A stretch of 64,000 nucleotides of DNA, from NCBI RefSeq assembly GCF_030409225.1, contig NZ_JAUFPK010000004.1, positions 2,943-66,942 of the forward strand. The letters run 5' to 3'. This DNA is from Aquisalimonas lutea (GTDB taxonomy: Bacteria; Pseudomonadota; Gammaproteobacteria; Nitrococcales; Aquisalimonadaceae). Of the stretch, positions 41,969-51,386 are shown one piece after another. Every line of letters begins with the position of its first letter. Position 1 is the first letter of the stretch. The notes beneath the pieces are model-generated. The model saw nothing but the letters and a program-made list of their open reading frames with translations. It did no database searches and was not told the origin of the DNA. A program made the translations under genes and the position numbers.

Positions 41969-42052
41969 GGCTCCTCCTGCGGGGCTGTCCCGTGGCCGGC
42001 GGCAAACGCTGCCGGAAAGGGTATAGAAACATCAGGCGCGGTGCGGTGGGTT

Positions 42053-42206
42053 CACTTTGTGACATAAACGGCCGCACCGGGAACGTGCTTGGCGTATTTT
42101 CTAAAAAAATACTTAAAACAGTAAATTACAAAATCATGCCAGCCCGTTCCGCCACCTTGTTGTGGCACGAGCGGCGTTCATGGACTAGTAGTGTGATACA
42201 TAAACG
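42053..42206. promoter_or_regulatory. Divergent paaN/paaG promoter region with TGTGA-type operator candidates
   Basis: TGTGACATAAACG at 42058-42070 and TGTGATACATAAACG at 42192-42206 share a core with each other and with the paaA promoter region (46107 and 46275). An AT-rich patch with the inverted repeat GTATTTT/AAAATAC (42094-42112) lies between them. They are good candidates for the PaaX operator, whose repressor gene is at 45044; the match is by repetition only. Confidence 0.5.
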
Positions 42207-42303
42207 CACCATGTCAACGGCGAACTTGTATCCTTTTCAGGGATTGCGCTATGGTGCCTCGAACAATGCCAAGAAGGGATGCTTGATCCCTGGAGGAGAG
42301 TCC

Positions 42304-43095
42304 GTGTCATTCGAAACCATCGATTTCTCCGTGGAGTCCGGCATCGGGCGTCTTGCGCTCAACCGCCCGGACAGCCTGAACGCGTTCAACGTCGCCATGC
42401 ACCGCGAGATCCGGCAGGCGCTGGACGAGCTCGAGGGTGCCGAGGGGCTGCGGGTATTGCTCCTGACGGGGCGCGGGCGCGGGTTCTGTGCCGGACAGGA
42501 CCTGTCCGACCGCAGCGTGGCGCCGGGTGACGACGTACCGGATCTCGGCGAGTCCCTGGAGTCCTGGTACAACCCGCTGGTGCGACGGCTGCGGGCCCTG
42601 CCCGTGCCGGTGGTCTGTGCCGTCAACGGTGTCGCCGCGGGGGCGGGCGCCAACATCGCGCTGGCGTGCGACATCGTGCTCGCGGCGCGATCGGCCAAGT
42701 TCGTGGAAGTCTTCTGCAACATCGGGCTGGTTCCGGATTGCGGCGGAACGTGGCATCTGCCCCGTCTGCTCGGCCATGCCCGGGCGACGGCGCTGGCGAT
42801 GCTCGGTGACAAGGTCACCGCCGAGCAGGCGGAGAGCTGGGGCATGATCTGGCGGGCAGTCGACGACGACGCGCTGGAATCCGAGGCGGAAAGCCTGCTG
42901 ACACATTTCGCGCAACAGCCCACCCAGGGCCTGGCCAATATCAAGAAGGCGTTGACGGCGTCCTGGAGCAACTCCCTGGACGAGCAGCTGGACCTGGAAC
43001 GGGATCTGCAGCGCGCCTGCGGGCGCACCGCCGACTACCGCGAGGGCGTGGCCGCCTTCATGGAAAAGCGCAAGCCGACGTTCACCGGACGCTAA
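42304..43095 (+). CDS. paaG: Ring-epoxide isomerase PaaG (crotonase family)
   Basis: This 263-residue protein starts at GTG 42304 (GGAGGAG 6-7 nt upstream); upstream codons are non-coding. Crotonase motifs: GRGRGFCAGQDLSDR, VCAVNGVAAGAGANIALACDIVLAA and NIGLVPDCGGTWHLPRLLG. CAGQDL and the Asp in GLVPDCGG are typical of PaaG, which isomerises the ring-1,2-epoxide of phenylacetyl-CoA to an oxepin. It is first of the operon paaG-paaI-paaK-paaX, divergent from paaN. Confidence 0.88.
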   Translation: MSFETIDFSVESGIGRLALNRPDSLNAFNVAMHREIRQALDELEGAEGLRVLLLTGRGRGFCAGQDLSDRSVAPGDDVPDLGESLESWYNPLVRRLRALPVPVVCAVNGVAAGAGANIALACDIVLAARSAKFVEVFCNIGLVPDCGGTWHLPRLLGHARATALAMLGDKVTAEQAESWGMIWRAVDDDALESEAESLLTHFAQQPTQGLANIKKALTASWSNSLDEQLDLERDLQRACGRTADYREGVAAFMEKRKPTFTGR

Positions 43096-43106
43096 CGGAG
43101 TTGCAT

Positions 43107-43580
43107 ATGAGCGAGGAGAAGGCTGCGGCGGAGCAACTGCCGCCGGCAGAGATGGCGCGGCGCTGCGCCGAGGCCATGTGGCGGGACGATCATGCCTCCC
43201 AGGCCCTCGGGATGCGGATCGAGGACATCGGTCCCCGCTACGCGAGCCTGTCCATGACCATCCGGCGGGACATGCTCAACGGCCACGCCAGCTGCCACGG
43301 CGGGCTGATTTTCGCGTTGGCGGACTCCGCGTTCGCCTTCGCGTGCAACTGGTCCAACCGGCTGACCGTCGCCTCCAGCGGCACCATCGAGTTCCTTGCG
43401 CCCGGGCGCGAGGGCGACGTGCTCACGGCGACGGCGCAGGAGCGCAGCCGCGCCGGTCGCACCGGGGTCTACGACGCAACGGTCTGCAACCAGGCGGGTG
43501 ACCTGGTGGCGCTGTTCCGCGGACGCTCCTACACCGTGCCCGGTGAGCTGATCCCCGGGGTGGAGCTCACGGAGAACTGA
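43107..43580 (+). CDS. paaI: Hotdog-fold thioesterase PaaI
   Basis: This 157-residue protein starts at ATG 43107 (GGAG 6 nt upstream). It has the PaaI-type hotdog core MLNGHASCHGGLIFALADSAFAFACNW and SSGTIEFLAPGREGDVLTATAQE, with the catalytic Asp in ADSAFA. It hydrolyses stalled pathway CoA esters. It follows paaG by 11 bp. Confidence 0.88.
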   Translation: MSEEKAAAEQLPPAEMARRCAEAMWRDDHASQALGMRIEDIGPRYASLSMTIRRDMLNGHASCHGGLIFALADSAFAFACNWSNRLTVASSGTIEFLAPGREGDVLTATAQERSRAGRTGVYDATVCNQAGDLVALFRGRSYTVPGELIPGVELTEN

Positions 43581-43625
43581 CTGGAACGGCGACGAAGATG
43601 CGCCTGATGGGAGGAGAAGGAAGTC

Positions 43626-44942
43626 ATGAACACGGTAAAACAGGCCAATGGTCTCCTGGAGTCGGTGGAAACCTGCAGCCGTGACGAGCTGCGGGCGCTC
43701 CAGCTGCGGCGGCTGCGCTGGAGCCTGAACCACGCCTACAAGAACGTGCCGTTCTATCGGCACAGCTTTGACGCCGCCGGCGTCCATCCGTCGGACCTGC
43801 AGTCCCTGGAGGACCTGGCGAGGTTCCCGTTCACCCTGAAGAGCGACCTGCGCGACAACTACCCGTTCGGCATGGTGGCGACGCCCATGGAGGACGTGGT
43901 GCGCATCCACGCCTCCAGCGGTACGACCGGGCGGCCGACGGTGGTGAGCTATACCCAGAACGACGTCGACATGTGGGCCACTCTGGTCGCCCGCTGCCTG
44001 CGTGCCGCCGGCGTGACCTCCAGCGATATCGTGCAGGTGTCGTACGGCTACGGGCTGTTCACCGGTGGTCTCGGCGCCCATTACGGCGCGGAGCGCCTGG
44101 GTTGCGCGGTGATCCCCATGTCGGGCGGGCAGACGGAGAAGCAGGTCCAGCTCATCCACGACTTCAAGCCCACGGCGATCATGGTGACGCCGTCCTACAT
44201 GCTCAACATCGCCGACGAGTTCGAGCGGCAGGGGCTGGATCCGCGCAAGTCGTCCCTGCGGGTCGGGGTGTTCGGCGCCGAGCCGTGGACCAACGCCATG
44301 CGCGAGGAGATCGAGGAGCGCATGGGGATCGACGCCGTCGACATCTACGGCCTCTCCGAGGTCATGGGTCCCGGCGTCGCGCAGGAGTGCGTGGAAACCA
44401 AGGACGGACCCACGATCTGGGAGGACTTCTTCTACCCGGAGATCATCGACCCGGATACCGGCGAAGTGCTCCCGGACGGCGAGGAGGGCGAGCTGGTGTT
44501 CACCAGCCTGGCCAAGGAGGCGTTCCCGGTCATTCGCTACCGCAGTCGCGACCTGAGCCGGCTGCTGCCGGGCACCGCCCGCACGATGCGCCGGATGGAG
44601 CGGATCACGGGGCGCAGTGACGACATGCTCATCATCCGGGGCGTGAACGTGTTCCCGTCGCAGATCGAGGAGCGGATCTGTGCCCACGGCAAGCTGGCGC
44701 CCCACTACCAGCTCGAGGTGAGCCGCGAGGGCAACGTCGACAGCCTCCGGGTGCGCGTCGAGCCCCAGCCGTCCCTGGGGGAGCTGACCGAGGCCGAGCG
44801 CAGCGGGTTCGGCGAGGAGCTGGCATACGCCATCAAGTCGTACGTGGGCGTGACCGCGGCGGTGGATATCGTCAACGTCGGTGAGGTGGAACGCTCCCAG
44901 GGCAAGGCCAAGCGGGTCGTGGACCTGCGGCCGAAGGGCTAG
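43626..44942 (+). CDS. paaK: Phenylacetate-CoA ligase
   Basis: This 438-residue protein of the adenylate-forming family contains the ATP motif SSGTTGRPTVVSYT (about 98), YGYGLFTGGLGAHYG, VDIYGLSEVMGPGV and RGVNVFPSQIEE near the C-terminus. It is full length for PaaK. It activates phenylacetate to phenylacetyl-CoA, the inducer that releases PaaX. The ribosome site is GGAGGAG just upstream. Confidence 0.92.
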   Translation: MNTVKQANGLLESVETCSRDELRALQLRRLRWSLNHAYKNVPFYRHSFDAAGVHPSDLQSLEDLARFPFTLKSDLRDNYPFGMVATPMEDVVRIHASSGTTGRPTVVSYTQNDVDMWATLVARCLRAAGVTSSDIVQVSYGYGLFTGGLGAHYGAERLGCAVIPMSGGQTEKQVQLIHDFKPTAIMVTPSYMLNIADEFERQGLDPRKSSLRVGVFGAEPWTNAMREEIEERMGIDAVDIYGLSEVMGPGVAQECVETKDGPTIWEDFFYPEIIDPDTGEVLPDGEEGELVFTSLAKEAFPVIRYRSRDLSRLLPGTARTMRRMERITGRSDDMLIIRGVNVFPSQIEERICAHGKLAPHYQLEVSREGNVDSLRVRVEPQPSLGELTEAERSGFGEELAYAIKSYVGVTAAVDIVNVGEVERSQGKAKRVVDLRPKG

Positions 44943-45043
44943 CCGCGCCGGCGGCACCCCGGGACATGCCGCTTGAGGCCGCTCGCGGGCGGTGTGGTAT
45001 CGTCCCGTCCGCCAAGCGGATCGATCCGCGAACAGGAAACGGC

Positions 45044-46015
45044 ATGTCCACGAAAAAGACAGTCAATGCACTGGTGGAACGCCTGACGGTGGAGCGTCCG
45101 ATCCGAGCGCGTTCCCTGATCATTACTGTCTACGGTGACGCCATCGCGCCACGGGGCGGCACCGTCTGGCTGGGCAGCCTGATCGAGCTGCTCAAGCCGC
45201 TCGGCCTGGGCGACCGCCTCGTGCGTACCTCGGTCAACCGGCTGTCCAAGGAGGGCTGGCTGACGTCGTCCCAGATCGGGCGGCGCAGCTATTACAGCCT
45301 GACACGGCGCGGCTGGCGCAGTTTCGACAAGGCCTATCAGCGTGTCTATCACGAGCCGCGTCGCGAATGGGACGGCGAGTGGATGCTGATCCTGACCTCC
45401 GGTATCCCGGCATCGGAACGGGAGTCGTTGCGCCGGGAGCTCGGCAACCTGGGGTTCGGCGTGCTCGCCCCGGGGGTTCTGGCCCATCCCCTGCCGCCCC
45501 GCGAGGCCGTGACGGCGACGCTCCAGGACCTGGACCTGGCTGGTGATGCCATCGTCATGCGGGCCCAGCACGAGGGGCTGCCCACCTCGCGGCCCATGAA
45601 CCGCCTGGTCCGGGAGGTCTGGAGCCTGGACGAGCTGAGCGAGCAGTACGCGCGCTTCCTGGATCACTTCCGGCCGGTGTGGCGCGCCATGAGCTCGGCG
45701 AAGCGACTGGATCCGGAGCAGTGCTTCCTGGTCCGCACGCTGCTGATTCACGAGATCCGCCGCCTTCTGCTGCGGGATCCGCAGTTACCGGAGGACGTTC
45801 TGCCGGCGGAGTGGAGCGGCTCGGCGGCGCGTCTGCTGTGCCGCAACCTCTACCGCCTGACCTTCCGGCAGGCCGAGGTCCATCTCAGCCGTACCCTACG
45901 CACCGCGGAAGGTCCGTTGCCGGAGCCCGCCCCGTACTTCTACAAGCGTTTCGGCGGCCTGTTGACTCCCCGGGAGGCGGAGGCCGTGGGTGGCGACTCG
46001 GGAACCGCCGCCTGA
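45044..46015 (+). CDS. paaX: Transcriptional repressor PaaX
   Basis: This 323-residue protein starts at ATG 45044 (AGGAAA upstream). The N-terminal winged helix (RARSLIITVYGDAIAPRGGTVWLGSLIELLKPLGL, RTSVNRLSKEGWLTSSQIGRRSYYSLT) is followed by the PaaX central and C-terminal domains (WDGEWMLI, LIHEIRRLLLRDPQLPEDVLP). PaaX represses paa operons and is released by phenylacetyl-CoA. It is last gene of paaG-I-K-X and 350 bp upstream of paaA. Confidence 0.9.
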   Translation: MSTKKTVNALVERLTVERPIRARSLIITVYGDAIAPRGGTVWLGSLIELLKPLGLGDRLVRTSVNRLSKEGWLTSSQIGRRSYYSLTRRGWRSFDKAYQRVYHEPRREWDGEWMLILTSGIPASERESLRRELGNLGFGVLAPGVLAHPLPPREAVTATLQDLDLAGDAIVMRAQHEGLPTSRPMNRLVREVWSLDELSEQYARFLDHFRPVWRAMSSAKRLDPEQCFLVRTLLIHEIRRLLLRDPQLPEDVLPAEWSGSAARLLCRNLYRLTFRQAEVHLSRTLRTAEGPLPEPAPYFYKRFGGLLTPREAEAVGGDSGTAA

Positions 46016-46365
46016 CGAACCTCTCCCCTTGTCGCCTCCATGATCCGCGCGGATGCCGCGGCCGGCGGTGACGCGCGGCTACCCGGCACGCGTCCCTCGC
46101 CGCTCTGGTGACACATTTCTTTACGTCATTCACGGCCGTTTGTCGTAACGAATCGGGCAAGGGCCATGAGCTTTTCGTGGCCCGATCCGGGAAAGAATCA
46201 ATAAAAAACATTACAAACAATGACATATATATAGATTGCACGTTGTGCACTGCACGCCGGCCGGGGCTTGCAAATGTGACACATACTGCTATTCTGAAAT
46301 CAAACTTTATGTATCAGATACGGTTTGTGGGCGGCAACGCCCGGCGCCAGTGCGAGGAGGTCTGC
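46016..46365 (+). promoter_or_regulatory. paaA promoter region with repeated TGTGACACAT sites
   Basis: GGTGACACAT (46107-46116) and TGTGACACAT (46275-46284) match the TGTGATACAT of the paaN/paaG region. Between them is a sharp AT-rich patch (46196-46235, with TATATATAG as a possible -10) and the inverted repeat TGCAC-GTT-GTGCA (46237-46249). No gene is present. This is the likely promoter and PaaX/activator control region for paaABCDE. Confidence 0.5.
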
Positions 46366-47355
46366 ATGTACAGCCAGTTCGTTGATACCGGAGCACAGGG
46401 CAAGTCCACCGGGCAGGATGCCTCCGAGCAGGAGCGTGCGTTCCAGGCGCGCATCGACGAGGGCATCAGCATCGAGCCCAAGGACTGGATGCCGGAGAAG
46501 TACCGCAAGACCCTGGTGCGGCAGATTTCCCAGCACGCCCACTCGGAGATCGTGGGCATGCTGCCCGAGGGCAACTGGATCACGCGCGCCCCGAGCCTGC
46601 GGCGCAAGCTGATCCTGCTCGCCAAGGTCCAGGATGAGGCCGGCCACGGCCTGTACCTGTACAGCGCCGCAGAAACACTGGGCGCCAGCCGTGACGAGCT
46701 GCTCGACGCGCTGCACGAGGGCAGGGCGAAGTACTCCAGCATCTTCAACTACCCGACGCTGACCTGGGCCGATATCGGCGCCATCGGGTGGCTGGTGGAC
46801 GGCGCTGCGATCATGAACCAGGTGCCGCTGTGCCGCTGCTCGTACGGCCCCTACGCCCGCGCCATGGTGCGCGTGTGCAAGGAGGAGAGCTTCCACCAGC
46901 GCCAGGGCTACGAGCTTCTGCTGGAGATGGTGAACGGCACCGACGATCAGAAGGCGATGGCGCAGGATGCCCTGAACCGCTGGTGGTGGCCGTCGCTGAT
47001 GATGTTCGGCCCGGCCGATGGCGACTCCATTCACACCCAGCAGTCCATGGCCTGGAAGATCAAGCGCCATACCAATGACGAGCTGCGGCAGCGTTTCATC
47101 GACCAGACCGTGCCGCAGGCCCACTACCTCGGGCTCGAGATCCCCGACCCCGACCTGCGCTGGAACGAGGAGACGGGCCACTACGATATCGGCGAGATCA
47201 ACTGGGACGAGTTCTGGAACGTGGTCAACGGCAACGGCCCCTGCAATCGCGAGCGGCTGGCCGCCCGCCGCAAGGCCTACGAGGACGGCGCCTGGGTGCG
47301 GGAGGCCGCGCAGGCCTACGCCGACAAGCAGCAGCAGCGGCGTGCCGCCGCCTGA
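46366..47355 (+). CDS. paaA: Phenylacetyl-CoA epoxidase oxygenase subunit PaaA
   Basis: This 329-residue protein starts at ATG 46366 (GAGGAGG 5 nt upstream); the longer frame is promoter. It is the diiron catalytic subunit: [32 protein letters not shown] (DEAGH motif) and [18 protein letters not shown] carry the metal ligands. With PaaB, C and E it epoxidises the ring of phenylacetyl-CoA. Confidence 0.93.
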   Translation: MYSQFVDTGAQGKSTGQDASEQERAFQARIDEGISIEPKDWMPEKYRKTLVRQISQHAHSEIVGMLPEGNWITRAPSLRRKLILLAKVQDEAGHGLYLYSAAETLGASRDELLDALHEGRAKYSSIFNYPTLTWADIGAIGWLVDGAAIMNQVPLCRCSYGPYARAMVRVCKEESFHQRQGYELLLEMVNGTDDQKAMAQDALNRWWWPSLMMFGPADGDSIHTQQSMAWKIKRHTNDELRQRFIDQTVPQAHYLGLEIPDPDLRWNEETGHYDIGEINWDEFWNVVNGNGPCNRERLAARRKAYEDGAWVREAAQAYADKQQQRRAAA

Positions 47356-47376
47356 GCGAGCAACGGGAGAAGTGTC

Positions 47377-47661
47377 ATGAGTAAGGACTGGCCCCTGTGG
47401 GAAGTGTTCATCCGCAGCAAGCACGGGCTCTCCCACAAGCACGTGGGCAGCATCCATGCCACCGACGCCGAGATGGCGATGAACAACGCCCGGGACGTGT
47501 ACACGCGCCGCAACGAAGGCGCGAGCATCTGGGTCGTGCCTTCGGCGCAGATCGTCTCCTCGGCGCCGGGTGACAAGGAGATGCTGTTCGACCCGAGCAA
47601 TGACAAGGTCTACCGCCACCCGACGTTCTACGAGGTGCCGTCGGACGTGGAGAACATGTGA
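47377..47661 (+). CDS. paaB: Phenylacetyl-CoA epoxidase subunit PaaB
   Basis: This 94-residue protein is a small structural subunit of the epoxidase: WPLWEVFIRSKHGLSHKHVGSIHATDAEMAMNNARDVYTRRNEG is diagnostic. It lies 21 bp after paaA. Confidence 0.93.
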   Translation: MSKDWPLWEVFIRSKHGLSHKHVGSIHATDAEMAMNNARDVYTRRNEGASIWVVPSAQIVSSAPGDKEMLFDPSNDKVYRHPTFYEVPSDVENM

Positions 47662-47691
47662 TTGCCCGGGACAGGGCGGGGGAGAGCCGTA

Positions 47692-48453
47692 GTGAACAAG
47701 CTTGAGCAACAGCAGTTCGAATACCTGCTGCGCCTGGGGGACAGCGACCTGATTCTCGGCCAGCGCCTGTCCGCCTGGCTCGGGCACGCGCCCGTGCTGG
47801 AGGAGGAGATGGCCACCGGCAACGTGGCCCTGGACCTGGTCGGTCAGGCCCGGTCCTGGCTCGGCCTCGCCGGCGAGATCGAGGGTGCGGGACGCGACGC
47901 CGATCGTCTGGCGTACTTCCGGGATGCCTTCGACTATCGCAACGTACTGCTGGCGGAGCGACCCAACGGCGACTACGCGTACACGATCATGCGGCAGTTC
48001 CTCTACGACGCCTACCACTATCCGTTGCTGGAGCGGCTGTCGGCGTCCGCGGACGAGCGCATCCGCGAAGTGGCGGCGAAGTCCCTCAAGGAGGTCCAGT
48101 ACCACGTGCGCCGCAGCAGCGAGTGGGTCATCCGCATGGGTGACGGCACCCGGGAGAGCCACGACCGCATCCAGGCCGCGCTGGACGATCTCTGGATGTA
48201 CACCGGCGAGATGCTCACGCCGGACGAGGTGGATCAGGCACTGCTCGAGACCGGCGTCGCCGCCGACCTGGAGCGGGTCGCCGGGGCCTGGCACGAGCGC
48301 GTGCGCGAGGTAACCGCGGAGGCCACCCTGGTCATTCCGGACGAGAGCTGGATGCAGCAGGGCGGCAAGCAGGGCCGGCATACCGAGCACCTCGGTTACA
48401 TCCTGGCGGAGATGCAGTTCCTGCCGAGGGCCTACCCCGATGCGCGCTGGTAG
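47692..48453 (+). CDS. paaC: Phenylacetyl-CoA epoxidase structural subunit PaaC
   Basis: This 253-residue protein starts at GTG 47692, chosen by GGGGAG upstream. It is a ferritin-like subunit that pairs with PaaA: YLLRLGDSDLILGQRLSAWLGHAPVLEEEMATGN, WMQQGGKQGRHTEHLGYILAEMQFLPR. The 3' end overlaps paaD by 14 bp. Confidence 0.92.
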   Translation: MNKLEQQQFEYLLRLGDSDLILGQRLSAWLGHAPVLEEEMATGNVALDLVGQARSWLGLAGEIEGAGRDADRLAYFRDAFDYRNVLLAERPNGDYAYTIMRQFLYDAYHYPLLERLSASADERIREVAAKSLKEVQYHVRRSSEWVIRMGDGTRESHDRIQAALDDLWMYTGEMLTPDEVDQALLETGVAADLERVAGAWHERVREVTAEATLVIPDESWMQQGGKQGRHTEHLGYILAEMQFLPRAYPDARW

Positions 48454-48952
48454 TGACATCGTCGAGCGGCCCTCGCCGGACCGGATCCGCGAGTGGCTGA
48501 CGGAGGTGACCGATCCCGAGATCCCGGTGCTGACCATCGAGGATCTGGGCATCCTGCGCGACATCCGGCAGGAGGACGACGGCGTCCGGGTCACCATTAC
48601 GCCCACCTACAGCGGGTGCCCGGCCATGATGGCGATCCGCATGGAGATCGTGCGCACGCTCAACGCCCGGGGCATCGATCGCGTGCGGGTGGACGAGGTC
48701 CTGTCGCCGGCCTGGACCACGGACTGGTTGAGCGAGCGGGGACGCGAGAAGCTGCGCGCCTACGGCATCGCGCCGCCCGCCGGCAAGGCGCAGGGCAAGA
48801 GTGCGCTGTTCGGCGAGCCCGATGCGGTGGCCTGCCCGCAGTGCGGCTCCGAGCGCACGACCCGGACGAGCGAGTTCGGCTCCACGGCGTGCAAGGCAAT
48901 GTACCGCTGCGAGGACTGCCTGGAGCCGTTCGACTATTTCAAATGCATCTAG
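48440..48952 (+). CDS. paaD: Epoxidase maturation protein PaaD
   Basis: This 170-residue protein has an N-terminal MIP18/DUF59-type domain (EVTDPEIPVLTIEDLGILRDI, YSGCPAMMAI) and a C-terminal zinc ribbon with two CxxC pairs (CPQCGSERTTRTSEFGS, CEDC). It is thought to help cofactor assembly of the epoxidase. ATG 48440 lies inside paaC. Confidence 0.9.
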   Translation: MRAGSDIVERPSPDRIREWLTEVTDPEIPVLTIEDLGILRDIRQEDDGVRVTITPTYSGCPAMMAIRMEIVRTLNARGIDRVRVDEVLSPAWTTDWLSERGREKLRAYGIAPPAGKAQGKSALFGEPDAVACPQCGSERTTRTSEFGSTACKAMYRCEDCLEPFDYFKCI

Positions 48953-48993
48953 GCGTTGTCGCCGCAGGGATGCCCGGAGGAGCCACCCGAGCC

Positions 48994-50070
48994 ATGTCCA
49001 AGTACCACCAACTGACCGTCAGCGAAGTGCGCCGCGAGACCCGGGACGCCGTGTCCCTTGCGCTGGATGTGCCGGAGCCGGAGCGCGAGTCGTTCCGCTT
49101 CCTGCCGGGGCAGCACCTGGCCATGCGGGCGAGCATCGACGGCGAGCCCGTGACGCGCACCTACTCGATCTGTGCCGCGCCGCACGAGGGCGAGATCCGG
49201 GTGGCGGTGAAGAAGGACCCCCACGGCGTGTTCTCCAGCTTCGTCAACGACCGCCTGCAGCCGGGCGACGTGCTGGAGGTGATGCCGCCCGAGGGCAGCT
49301 TCGTGCTGCGGTTCAGCCCCGACAATCGCAAGCACTACCTGGCGTTCGCCGCCGGCAGCGGCATCACGCCCGTTATCTCCATGATCAAGGAAGGGCTGGC
49401 GACGGAGCCGGGCAGCAGCTTCACGCTGGTCTACGGCAACCGCTCGGCGCAGAACATGATCTTTCGCGAGCAGCTCGAGGACATCAAGAACCAGTACATG
49501 GACCGGTTCACCATGGTGCCGGTGATGAGCCGGGAGCAGACGGACATCGAGCTCTTCCACGGCCATATTGACGCCGACAAGTGCCGGGCGATACTGGAGC
49601 ACTGGGTGGGGGCGGAAGACGTGGACGAGTGCGTGATCTGCGGCCCGGAGCCGATGATCAACGCCGTCTCCGGGACGCTGCAGGAAGCGGGCATCCCGAA
49701 AGCGAACATCCACTTCGAGCTGTTCACCGCGCCGGGAGAAGCGCTGAAGCGCCGCCGCGAGCGCGCCAGGGACGCCAACGTGGACCATTCCATGGTACAG
49801 GTGCAGGTGCGGGTCGACGGCCAGCAGGTAGAGTTCGAGCTGGCAAGGAATACCGATTCCATCCTCGAGGCGGGCATGCAGGCGGGCGCGGAGCTGCCCC
49901 ATTCGTGCAAGAGCGGGGTGTGCTCCACCTGCCGTGCGCGGCTGCTGGAGGGGGAAGTCGAGATGGACGTCAATTATGCGCTGGAGGACTACGAGCTCGA
50001 GGCCGGCTACATACTGACCTGCCAGAGCCTGCCCGTTTCCAGCCGCGTGGTGGTCGATTACGACCAGTAG
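48994..50070 (+). CDS. paaE: Phenylacetyl-CoA epoxidase reductase PaaE
   Basis: This 358-residue protein has a ferredoxin-NADP reductase domain (FAD motif TRTYSICA, GSGITPVISMI, CGPEPMINAV) and a C-terminal plant-type 2Fe-2S domain with four Cys (CKSGVCSTC plus LTCQ). It feeds electrons to PaaA. Start ATG 48994. It is last of paaABCDE, 92 bp before the binding-protein gene. Confidence 0.92.
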   Translation: MSKYHQLTVSEVRRETRDAVSLALDVPEPERESFRFLPGQHLAMRASIDGEPVTRTYSICAAPHEGEIRVAVKKDPHGVFSSFVNDRLQPGDVLEVMPPEGSFVLRFSPDNRKHYLAFAAGSGITPVISMIKEGLATEPGSSFTLVYGNRSAQNMIFREQLEDIKNQYMDRFTMVPVMSREQTDIELFHGHIDADKCRAILEHWVGAEDVDECVICGPEPMINAVSGTLQEAGIPKANIHFELFTAPGEALKRRRERARDANVDHSMVQVQVRVDGQQVEFELARNTDSILEAGMQAGAELPHSCKSGVCSTCRARLLEGEVEMDVNYALEDYELEAGYILTCQSLPVSSRVVVDYDQ

Positions 50071-50162
50071 CATCTCGGGCCGCTACGGCGGGCCGGAAAG
50101 CGCACTCCCAGGGCCGTGAGAGCCCGGAGAATAACGATCCACAATGAACGAGGAGAAGCACG

Positions 50163-51320
50163 ATGTTGAAGAAACTGCTACCCGTGGTTGCCCTGTCGGC
50201 CGCCCTCATCGGCATCCCGGGCCAGGGCGTGGCCGACGATGATCCCATCCGGATCGGCTCCTTCCTGTCCGTGAGCGGTCCGGCGTCCTATCTCGGTGAT
50301 CCGCAGCGCAAGACGCTGGAGCTGTTCATCGAGCGGATCAACGAAAACGGAGGTGTCCTGGGCCGTGAGCTGGAATGGCAATACTACGATGATGCCGGGG
50401 CGGCCAACGAGGCGCGAACGTTCGCCCGGCGGCTGATCGCCCAGGATCGTTCCGATATCGTCATCGGCGGCACGACCACCGGGGCGACCATGGCCGCCGC
50501 CGAGCTGTTCCAGCGCCAGCAGGTGCCGTTCATCAGCCTGGCCGGGGCCGTGGTGGTCGTCGAGCCGGTGAAGGAGTGGGTGTTCAAGACACCGGAGACG
50601 GACCGCATGGCGGCACGCCAGGTCTTCGCCGACATGCAGCAGCGCGGCATCTCCAAGATCGGCCTGATCTCCGGCACCGGCGGCTTCGGCGCCTCCGGTC
50701 GCGAGCAGGCCCACAAGGTGGCGGACGAGTTCGGCATCGAGATCGTCATGGACGAGACCTACTCGCCCGACGACTCCGACATGACCGCCCAGCTGACCCG
50801 GATCCGGGGTAACGACGAGGTCGAGGCGATCTTCAACTTCGACTTCGGCCAGGCCCCCGCCATCGTGACCCGCAACTATGCCGACCTCGGCATCGAGCTG
50901 CCGCTGTACCAGTCCCACGGGGTCGCCTCCGAAGGCTACCTGGACCTGGCCGGTTCCGCCGCCGAAGGCGTGCGGTTGCCGGTGTCGCCGATCCTGGTCG
51001 CGGAGCTGCTGCCGGATTCGGACCCGCAGAAGGCGCCCGCCATGGAGTATCTGGAGGCGTACCGGGCGGAGTACGGGGAAAAGCCCTCGGCGTTCGGCGG
51101 CTATTCCTACGATGCGTTGATGCTCGCCGTCGATGCCATCGAGCGGGCGGGCTCGACGGATCCCCAGGCCGTGCGCGATGCGCTCGAGGCGACCAGCGAC
51201 TTCCAGGGCGTGACCGGGACGTTCAACATGGGCCCGGACGACCATATGGGGCTCGACATCGAGAGCAGCTTCCGCATGGTGGAGATCAAGGACGGTACCT
51301 GGTCGCTGCTGGACCAGTGA
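50163..51320 (+). CDS. LivK-type ABC substrate-binding protein
   Basis: This 385-residue periplasmic protein has a signal peptide (LKKLLPVVALSAALIGIPGQGVA). It is a type-1 periplasmic binding protein of the branched-chain amino-acid/aromatic family: IRIGSFLSVSGPASYLGDPQRKTLELFIERINENGG, RRLIAQDRSDIVIGGTTTGATMA. Its place right after paaABCDE suggests the ligand is phenylacetate or a related aromatic acid; this is inference. A strong hairpin follows it. Confidence 0.85.
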   Translation: MLKKLLPVVALSAALIGIPGQGVADDDPIRIGSFLSVSGPASYLGDPQRKTLELFIERINENGGVLGRELEWQYYDDAGAANEARTFARRLIAQDRSDIVIGGTTTGATMAAAELFQRQQVPFISLAGAVVVVEPVKEWVFKTPETDRMAARQVFADMQQRGISKIGLISGTGGFGASGREQAHKVADEFGIEIVMDETYSPDDSDMTAQLTRIRGNDEVEAIFNFDFGQAPAIVTRNYADLGIELPLYQSHGVASEGYLDLAGSAAEGVRLPVSPILVAELLPDSDPQKAPAMEYLEAYRAEYGEKPSAFGGYSYDALMLAVDAIERAGSTDPQAVRDALEATSDFQGVTGTFNMGPDDHMGLDIESSFRMVEIKDGTWSLLDQ

Positions 51321-51327
51321 TGCCGGA

Positions 51328-51355
51328 CGTCCCGCACCCCGACGGGTGCGGGACG
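51328..51355 (+). terminator. 12-bp intercistronic hairpin after the binding-protein gene
   Basis: CGTCCCGCACCC (51328-51339) and GGGTGCGGGACG (51344-51355) form a perfect 12-bp stem with loop CGAC. No T-run follows. Such hairpins after binding-protein genes usually stabilise the upstream mRNA or partly terminate, giving more binding protein than permease. Confidence 0.7.
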
Positions 51356-51386
51356 CCTGAACACGATTGCCAAGGGAACGTCTGCC

